Shown piece after piece: positions 60,301-64,000 of a stretch of 64,000 nucleotides of DNA (positions are counted from its first letter, which is position 1; every line of letters starts with the position of its first letter). A program made the translations under genes and the position numbers. Below the pieces are notes generated by a model. The model had not been told where the DNA came from. It searched no databases and saw only the letters and a program-made list of their open reading frames with translations. Source of the stretch: Acanthochromis polyacanthus (taxonomy: Eukaryota; Chordata; Actinopteri; Pomacentridae); contig NC_067114.1 in the NCBI RefSeq assembly GCF_021347895.1, positions 29,567,873 to 29,631,872 on the forward strand, given 5' to 3'.

Positions 60301-60960
60301 AATTTACAACACAATCAATAAGAAATGCTTGTTATTGTGACAATAAGCTTTGGAAACCCCTCACTGAAACAGCCTTTTGATTCATGTAGGCAACTAAACC
60401 GGCCTGCTGTGTTCAGAGATGGATGTTCAGTATATATAAAAATATATATAAAGACTGCAGGGACTTAAACGTAAAACCTACGCTCTGTTTAGCTCTTCTG
60501 TTCTCAGATAAAAACCGATTCCAAGCAGGTCAAAGCAGAAATATTAGCTAGCTATTCTAGTAATAAAGGGTTTAGCCAAACAGCAGCCGTCAAATTCAAC
60601 TTCTAACACGGCTCAATTGGTGATAAATTTCCTTCTAAAAATCAAACACATTGAAAAAAAAATACACAGTTTACTATAAAATAATTCAATTTAACAGATA
60701 TTACTGCTAACTGCAGATCTAATCAGACAGCTAGCATTATAGCTAATGATGCTAACAGCTGATTGACTTATCAGCTCGGTTAGGGAGACAACCGGTTGGA
60801 TGACTCAAAACAGGTCTATTTAACACGTTAAACAAATGGAAATGAAACAAATCATCACTACAGGAGTTTTTTATGATAATTTACCCAGATAGATGTCTCC
60901 AAACGATCCACTTCCAATCTTCCTGCCCAGTCTGTATCGGTTTCCCACTCTCAACTCCAT
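37916..60960 (-). CDS. csnk1d: casein kinase 1 delta, complete coding sequence, 9 exons
   Basis: CK1 delta is a Ser/Thr kinase that phosphorylates PER proteins in the circadian clock and acts in Wnt, DNA repair and vesicle traffic. Coding exons (minus): 60960-60885, 50802-50692, 46830-46682, 46237-46009, 45919-45749, 45665-45517, 44298-44130, 43977-43865, 37966-37916; 1218 nt, 405 residues. The kinase domain (about 9-277) has GSGSFG (16-21), Lys38, HRDVKPDN with Asp128, DFG at 149-151, Arg178 (the tau position) and the TKRQK nuclear signal (220-224), numbered as in human. Thr44, altered in human familial advanced sleep phase, is present. The tail is regulatory; the last exon [16 protein letters not shown] parallels the human end IPGRVASSGLQSVVHR. 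Compared with human, about nine residues (NTSPRPVS region) are missing after SHT. The delta tail, not the epsilon one, decides the name; a teleost a/b paralogue letter cannot be given. Confidence 0.96.
38059..38181 (-). repeat. near-perfect inverted repeat (hairpin) in csnk1d intron 8
   Basis: Two exactly paired blocks: 38069-38083 with 38157-38171 (15 bp) and 38089-38115 with 38125-38151 (27 bp), separated by a 5x5 mismatch and closed by a 9-nt loop. Weaker pairing extends to GGCGCACA/TGTTCGCC. It starts about 90 bp inside the intron from the last exon and is transcribed with csnk1d pre-mRNA. It may be a foldback MITE, a hairpin-RNA precursor or an editing substrate. Confidence 0.85.
38245..38745 (-). 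mobile_element. hAT-like element, copy 3 (without the minisatellite)
   Basis: Starts CAAGGGTGTCAAACATGAGG and continues with the shared blocks to GGATCACTGGAGATCAAACT and GAACCTGGACTAAAACGAG. It lacks the TTTTGTC array seen in other copies, so it shows the short form of the family. Confidence 0.75.
38746..40840. other. csnk1d: csnk1d intron 8, unassigned part
   Basis: Ordinary intron sequence. ORFs at 39766-39966 and 40154-40572 have no domain; part of the latter may be the edge of the retroelement remnant that follows. Confidence 0.4.
40850..43320 (+). mobile_element. degenerate BEL/Pao-type LTR retrotransposon remnant
   Basis: A CCHC zinc knuckle (C-x2-C-x4-H-x4-C at 40967-41008, [14 protein letters not shown]) marks the gag end. 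A pol region near the RNase H to integrase junction is visible at 42715-42900 ([10 protein letters not shown], a typical Pao/BEL phrase). The integrase C-terminal side is suggested around 43130-43310. Stops and frameshifts interrupt every part, most of RT and the integrase core are missing, and no LTR pair was found, so it is a dead copy. It is antisense to csnk1d. Confidence 0.7.
41955..42657. mobile_element. MITE inserted into the BEL/Pao remnant
   Basis: Ends GGCTACGTTCAGACTGCAGG and CCTGCAGTGTGAACGTAGCC are inverted repeats about 20 bp long. Internal subterminal repeats (CCAAATCCGATTTTTTT, and AAAATCCGATTTCAC) support this. The retroelement reading frame resumes on the far side (from ...KQIRNESL to [10 protein letters not shown]). 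TTT borders both ends, a possible 3-bp target duplication. Confidence 0.75.
43865..43977 (-). CDS. csnk1d: csnk1d coding exon 8 (residues 352-389)
   Basis: Encodes [20 protein letters not shown] then [18 protein letters not shown]. Acceptor GACATTCAG, donor GTAATT, which is suboptimal; reading through it would add 16 residues (starting VIHTIATS) before a stop. Confidence 0.95.
44130..44298 (-). CDS. csnk1d: csnk1d coding exon 7 (residues 296-352)
   Basis: Encodes [20 protein letters not shown] and a Gly/Arg/Ala-rich stretch to NPASHT: the start of the autoinhibitory tail. Acceptor TTTGTCAG, donor GTCAGC. Confidence 0.95.
44299..45516. other. csnk1d: csnk1d intron 6
   Basis: About 1.2 kb of unique-looking sequence. 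No repeat, exon or RNA was recognised. Confidence 0.45.
45517..45665 (-). CDS. csnk1d: csnk1d coding exon 6 (residues 246-295)
   Basis: Encodes [20 protein letters not shown] through [10 protein letters not shown], the end of the kinase lobe. Acceptor GCCCCCACAG, donor GTAAGT. Confidence 0.97.
45749..45919 (-). CDS. csnk1d: csnk1d coding exon 5 (residues 189-246)
   Basis: Encodes [20 protein letters not shown] through VLCKGYP, including the TKRQK nuclear signal and Lys224. Acceptor GTTTACAG, donor GTAGGT. Confidence 0.97.
46009..46237 (-). CDS. csnk1d: csnk1d coding exon 4 (residues 113-189)
   Basis: Encodes [20 protein letters not shown] through NTHLGI: the catalytic loop, DFG and the substrate anion-binding Arg178. 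Acceptor CCTTCCAG, donor GTAAGG. Confidence 0.97.
46682..46830 (-). CDS. csnk1d: csnk1d coding exon 3 (residues 63-112)
   Basis: Encodes [20 protein letters not shown], the hinge [12 protein letters not shown] and LLLADQM. Gatekeeper Met82 (VMVMELL) is present. Acceptor TGTTGCAG, donor GTGAGA. Confidence 0.96.
47812..48134. mobile_element. short hAT-like MITE with internal palindrome and tandem block
   Basis: Edges AGTAGGGCTGG and CCAACCCTACT are inverted. The right interior GAACGAATATTTGGATATTC is typical of a fish hAT family. Two direct copies of a block starting ACGGGATGAGCCGATATGAG (47896 and 48017) flank a 40-bp palindrome at 47973-48012 (GTGATCACATA...TATGTGATCAC). Confidence 0.65.
48313..48338. 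repeat. (CA)n microsatellite
   Basis: About 13 CA units in csnk1d intron 2. Confidence 0.9.
49537..50500 (-). mobile_element. hAT-like element, copy 4, with long internal array
   Basis: Starts near GAGGGTGTCCAACATGTGG, has the GTGGTCCTCCAGAGGGTCC block, then about 480 bp of TTTTGTC-type units (49725-50215), then the GGTGACTAAATGTTGTGTT block and a GTTATGCTGTGATTTTACTG end. Confidence 0.78.
50692..50802 (-). CDS. csnk1d: csnk1d coding exon 2 (residues 26-63)
   Basis: Encodes [20 protein letters not shown] then [17 protein letters not shown], with catalytic Lys38 and Thr44. Acceptor CTGTCCAG, donor GTACGG. Confidence 0.97.
51278..51310. repeat. (CA)n microsatellite
   Basis: About 16 CA units in csnk1d intron 1. 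Confidence 0.95.
51875..52045. repeat. dispersed AT-rich repeat, copy 2
   Basis: Matches 13672-13888 (GAAAGTTTATTTT...AACATTTTCAACATAAAAAG, CTACCATTTATAAACAATAA). The copy at 13672 runs into a SINE, this one does not. Confidence 0.65.
53504..54345 (-). mobile_element. hAT-like element, copy 5
   Basis: Clean terminus CAGGGGTGTCCAACATGAGG, full set of shared blocks, about 270 bp of TTTTGTC units (53690-53960), and a distal end near GAACCAGAACGAGTTTAG. Confidence 0.8.
54346..55125. other. csnk1d: csnk1d intron 1, between two hAT-like copies
   Basis: Nothing recognisable. Confidence 0.4.
55126..55828 (+). mobile_element. hAT-like element, copy 6, both ends intact
   Basis: Left end CAGGGGCATCAAACTCATTT, right end CATGTTGGACACCCCTG. 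Flanks GTTCAGAC and CTGTAGAC agree at 5 of 8 bases, compatible with an aged 8-bp hAT target duplication. The internal array of ACAAAAC-type units is short here (about 170 bp). This copy defines the family: about 700 bp, no coding capacity. Confidence 0.85.
55829..57729. other. csnk1d: csnk1d intron 1, middle part
   Basis: No repeat or exon recognised apart from a (CTC)n-like run at 56357-56375. Confidence 0.4.
57730..58390 (+). mobile_element. hAT-like element, copy 7, array-dominated and edge-truncated
   Basis: A palindrome (TTTGTCTACTTTT and AAAAGTAGACAAA, 57735-57767) leads into about 440 bp of ACAAAA/GACAAAA units, then the family's right half up to GGACCCTCTGGAGGAC. The terminal CACCCCTG is missing. 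Confidence 0.7.
58391..59326. other. csnk1d: csnk1d intron 1, distal part
   Basis: AT-rich intron sequence, nothing recognised. Confidence 0.4.
59327..60582. repeat. tandem duplication of a ~400-bp unit, first copy split by a hAT-like insertion
   Basis: CAGCAGCC-GTGGCACTT-GATGGGACTAT begins a unit at 59327 and again at 60183, and CAGCAGCCG appears once more at 60574. Shared downstream phrases include GGAAACCCCTCACTGA, GGCCTGCTGTGTTCAGAG and CAGAAATATTAGC. Copy 2 is about 400 bp; copy 1 is about 856 bp because the element at about 59400-59865 sits inside it. Confidence 0.75.
59400..59865 (+). mobile_element. hAT-like element, copy 8
   Basis: Contains the AACATTTAGTGACAGG block, ACAAAA units (59530-59690), CAACTTGCCATGTTCTAC and GGACCCTCTGGAGGACCACT. 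Ends are eroded; the right end is near TTTTGGCCATCGAGCGTCATC. Confidence 0.7.
60885..60960 (-). CDS. csnk1d: csnk1d coding exon 1 (residues 1-26)
   Basis: Encodes [20 protein letters not shown] then GDIYL: the glycine-rich ATP loop. Donor GTAAAT. Intron 1 is about 10 kb. Confidence 0.97.
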
Positions 60961-61450
60961 GTTGAAGAAATCTGCTAGCAAAAACCGCTCGCTAGCTCAA
61001 AAAAATTAGAAAAAAAAAATACAATAATGTTCAGTTTACGAGCTCGTTTAAAAGCAGAAACGGGCAAAAAAATCCGTCAGCGGAGATCTGCTCAAGCGAA
61101 GAACCGGGTCTTCTATATGTAATCTCTCTCAGTCTTTCGCCTCTTGTTTTAAAAATGCACCAACCTCATATTGTGACAATATGGGGCTCGTTAGAAAGCT
61201 TAGAGGGTGTACTTTCTGCTCCCGTTGTCGTTGATGGCGCTACGTTTTATTTCTCTGAGGATGAAGACGGATTTTCGGCGAGGTCGCGTTCAGGATCGAG
61301 CCCGGGACCTGTCGCTCTGTCTGCGGCGTCTGGCTCTCTGTAGAGACGCTGCTCGAGAGCTGCGTCTGACGTAACCTGAGTGCTGGGTGAGAGTGGCCAA
61401 TAGACACCTTTATACGTAACAGGGCGAACCCGCAGCCTTTGTTATTCAAC
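60961..61450 (-). promoter_or_regulatory. csnk1d: csnk1d 5'UTR and promoter region (inferred)
   Basis: Upstream of the csnk1d ATG the DNA becomes CpG-rich (61270-61440). It holds TGACGTAA (61367-61374), a CRE/E4BP4-like octamer, and CCAAT at 61399-61403 on the plus strand. No TATA at a sensible distance. The transcription start is not determined. Confidence 0.4.
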
Positions 61451-62395
61451 AGCTCTGCGCTCTAATCCTGTCAGTGACTTAAAAACCTGATCGTATGATT
61501 AAAGAAACACATAACGACATTTTTTTTTTTTTACAACACCTGGTGATCAAAGTAACCTGATTAAGTAGAGACATTTACAATGGAAGTGCTGCAGTTTCTG
61601 TTTCATGTAATTATAAAGCAAGAAAATTACACTGAATTGCTTTCTACCAATTTAAATACGTTGAAAAGATCAACACAAATTCAAAGTTTCTCCTCAGTGA
61701 TGTCTGTATATGACCATAGACTCATTTTAGTTCAGGGGCCACATTCAACCCAATTTGACCACTAAAATCACAGCATAATAACCCATAAATGACCACAACT
61801 CCACATATTTCCTTTGTTTTAGTGCAGAAAAGTACATTCTGAAAATGTTCACATTTAAGGAATCATCTTTTTACAAAACATCATGAACAAACTTTCTTAA
61901 GACAATTAAGTTCAATTTCAGCAACATTATGCCTCAGTTTATCATTTGAGTCAATCGAGGGCTTTCTCCGCCATAATCCTCCCCGTGTTGTTGCTCTTGT
62001 GGTCTCCTGTTAGCGACCAATCTTCCCAAAGCAAAGGAGTCTGGTCCTGCACAACAACAAAAGCTTGGTTCCTTTGTCCAGCTGGCCTCTGTCCATCTTC
62101 TAATATGCAACAAACTACACGAATACCTTTAAAATAAACAATAAAAAAATAATTACGCTTAACTGATGTTTAAGAAAAAACGTAACTAAACGTAGCGGTT
62201 TCTTTTAAATGTTTGGCGTAAAATGCACATTATAGGATGTAATTATTGAAGGGAGTCATGTTCTATAAAATAACTATGTTTTCTACCAGTAAAATAAGAA
62301 TTATATATAAATATAAAGAGCTTGGTCCAAGAGCATAAGGAAAAGTGTTTTTGTGCAGTTTTAGTTTGATTTCGACGACATTCTTTCCTGTTTTT
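61451..62395. other. spacer between csnk1d and the next gene
   Basis: Contains the left half of a hAT-like element (61725-61950) and otherwise AT-rich DNA with no recognised gene. Confidence 0.45.
61725..61950 (+). mobile_element. hAT-like element, copy 9, left end only
   Basis: ACTCATTTTAGTTCAGGGGCC, CACATTCAACCCAATTTGAC and GCCTCAGTTTATCATTT match the left 220 bp of copy 6; the rest is missing. Confidence 0.75.
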
Positions 62396-62889
62396 CAATA
62401 CAGTTTTAAATTAAGTTTATTCCCTAGTATTTGTTACGTTATTTCTGCAAGCATCACAAAATTGTCATCGTTTTATTTTTTAAATATTTTTTTCTCATTG
62501 TAATTTATAGTCACTGCGCTTTTATTCTGAAGAGTCAGCCGTAGTTGCTAATGGCATAGATGTATACAAACGCTTGTGTTTGTATATATCTATGGCTAAT
62601 GGCGTTGGTTGCGAGTTGAAAGCCACTTCCTGTTTCCTGATGTGCGCTGGTTTGACAGTACATTGCAGTTTTAAATTATGTTTATTCTGGAATATTTATC
62701 ACATTGTTTCTGCAAGCATCACATAGCTGTCTTGGATTTATTATTTTTATTTATTATTTTATTTTATTTTATTTATGTTTGCTGCGCTTTTATTCTGAAC
62801 AGTCAGCGGCGGTTGCTAACGGGCGCTGGTTGCTAGTGCTAGTTGAAAGTCACTTCCTGTTTCCTGGTCTGTGCTCGTTTTGACAGTTA
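62396..62889 (+). repeat. tandem duplication of a promoter-like block
   Basis: Copy A (62396-62660) and copy B (62661-62889) align through TTTCTGCAAGCATCACA, CTGCGCTTTTATTCTGAA and GTCAGC, GTTGCTAA, AGTTGAAAG, then an identical CACTTCCTGTTTCCTG (62624-62639 and 62851-62866), each with two ETS-type TTCC cores, and finally TTTGACAGT. Copy A has an extra 48-bp palindromic insertion. Confidence 0.85.
62555..62594. mobile_element. tiny palindromic insertion with 9-bp direct repeats
   Basis: Arms CATAGATGTATACAAAC and GTTTGTATATATCTATG pair at 16 of 17 bases around GCTTGT. GCTAATGGC flanks it at 62547-62555 and 62595-62603, and copy B lacks the insert, so it looks like an insertion with target duplication. 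Confidence 0.7.
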
Positions 62890-62920
62890 ATTTCTGCTTT
62901 TTTCTATTAAATTTGATCAA

Positions 62921-63034
62921 ATGACGTCTATTGGTGCTGAAAACAAGCTTTCCACACGAAGGAAAAGAGAGCACGGAGAGGGTGGTGATGACGTACACGC
63001 AAAGAAGAGCAGAAATGAACCTAGCCGGTACTGA
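62921..63034 (+). CDS. possible first coding exon of an unrecognised plus-strand gene
   Basis: ATG 55 bp after the second ETS block opens 37 codons, MTSIGAENKLSTRRKREHGE then GGDDVHAKKSRNEPSR, basic and polar like a nuclear protein N-terminus with two possible nuclear signals (RRKRE, KKSR). A GT in CCGGTACTG near 63028 could be a donor, though GTACTG is weak; otherwise the frame stops at 63034. No match comes to mind. Position behind a promoter-like block is the main support. Confidence 0.35.
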   Translation: MTSIGAENKLSTRRKREHGEGGDDVHAKKSRNEPSRY

Positions 63035-64000
63035 ACTCATTTAACTTCCAATAACTGAATGTCAGCAGTTAGTTTATCAGCTGTTTGGAGGCTTGTTTAC
63101 AGGAGTAGATTAGCAATTAAAGGTCTTCAAGGTTAGGACTATATTTACTAGCTTCGTTTCAAGCTCACGTGCAAGCTGTTAGCTAGCATCTTAAAACGAA
63201 GAGGAAACTTGCTTAATATTAATTATGACATTAATGATTACAAACAGTGCTGTTCATTCAGTAAGAGGTCAAATCATATCAGTTACTTGCTTTCTTACTT
63301 TACACCTTTTGCATTTCAGTCACATTTCAGCTGGAATAAAAGCACAGGTGTAACTGAGAACATGAAAAAAGGCTGCATTCCATTAAGATGAGCTAATTCT
63401 AGTAAAATTGTTTTTGCTTTTACTTTTGAAGTCCCTGGAATATGTCTTGCATACATTTTTATTAAAACTAAAGGAAAGGTAAAGTTTTTTTATGTTCGTT
63501 ATGATCACGTCTTTACATATTACATAATTATTTACTATGGAAACAGTTCCTTATTAATAAAAAAATGACTGGATATCACCAAAATGTCAACTATGATACA
63601 AAAAGTCTCACAATTATATCTTGACCCATCCATAATGACTTGAAAATGATTCTTAATTACAGGAAATTAGTCCAGAATGACATGAAATTTGTCCTAAAAA
63701 TATTCAAAAATCATCCCAAAGACGCACAAATGATCAAAAATGATGAGAAAAGATCCAAGCTGACATAAAACTTGTTGAAAATGACTCAAAAATGACCCAA
63801 AATGACTCAAAAACATTCTGCTTTTCTGGCATCACTTATAATTGTTGTGTCAGAAATGATCATCTGCCAGAAAATAATTACTGTTCATGAGAGCAGTTAT
63901 CCTCCTGACTTTATTTTACCAGCTCTTTGTCCAGGATTATAACCAATTTAGTTTTTACGACGTGAAATAGCTTTAAACCACCAATATAACTCATAAAATC
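63035..64000. other. right end of the window, probable intron or spacer
   Basis: AT-rich. From about 63640 to 63830 there are loose repeats of TGACxxAAAAATGA, perhaps a degenerate minisatellite. No exon was recognised. Confidence 0.4.

Overview
This window reads as vertebrate, almost certainly teleost (percomorph-type) nuclear DNA. The genes are split by GT-AG introns, the proteins are close to vertebrate DUS1L, MCT4 and casein kinase 1 delta, and the spaces between exons are packed with fish-type SINEs, hAT-like and TTAA-flanked miniature transposons, and microsatellites. No bacterial features, CRISPR arrays or true tRNA/rRNA genes were seen.

Layout. (1) 1-1216, plus strand: the last exon of a trypsin-fold (S1) protease gene whose other exons lie outside the window; its active-site serine codon reads cysteine. 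(2) 4474-16247, minus strand: a complete dus1l gene (tRNA-dihydrouridine synthase 1-like), 13 coding exons, 496 residues, all splice phases consistent. (3) 16250-20560: repeat-rich spacer with a 47-unit ATG microsatellite. (4) 20979-30760, minus strand: slc16a3 (lactate/H+ transporter MCT4), five coding exons, 545 residues, plus a GC-rich first exon about 4.8 kb upstream. Its cytosolic tail carries an in-frame 18-bp tandem repeat. (5) 30.8-35.6 kb: spacer with transposons and one candidate minus-strand secreted-peptide ORF behind a perfect CRE. (6) 35619-60960, minus strand: csnk1d (casein kinase 1 delta), nine coding exons, 405 residues, with a 2.3-kb 3'UTR and long introns full of repeats, including a degenerate BEL/Pao element that was itself hit by a MITE. 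(7) 61.4-64 kb: spacer, then a tandemly duplicated ETS-site promoter-like block and a possible first coding exon of a plus-strand gene.

The three complete genes are all on the minus strand. They share a neighbourhood in mammals (human 17q25.3), but I recall FASN and CCDC57 lying between DUS1L and SLC16A3 there, and SLC16A3 facing CSNK1D. The arrangement here would then be a rearranged synteny block. The genes do not form a pathway: one modifies tRNA, one exports lactate, one is a clock/Wnt kinase.

No wholly new biological system is evident. The strongest leads are the cysteine-for-serine protease, a near-perfect 123-bp hairpin inside a csnk1d intron, the CRE-linked secreted-peptide ORF, the duplicated promoter with a palindromic insert, and a prolific hAT-like family with an expandable internal minisatellite. 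All gene calls come from reading the sequence and from remembered family knowledge; no database search was possible.
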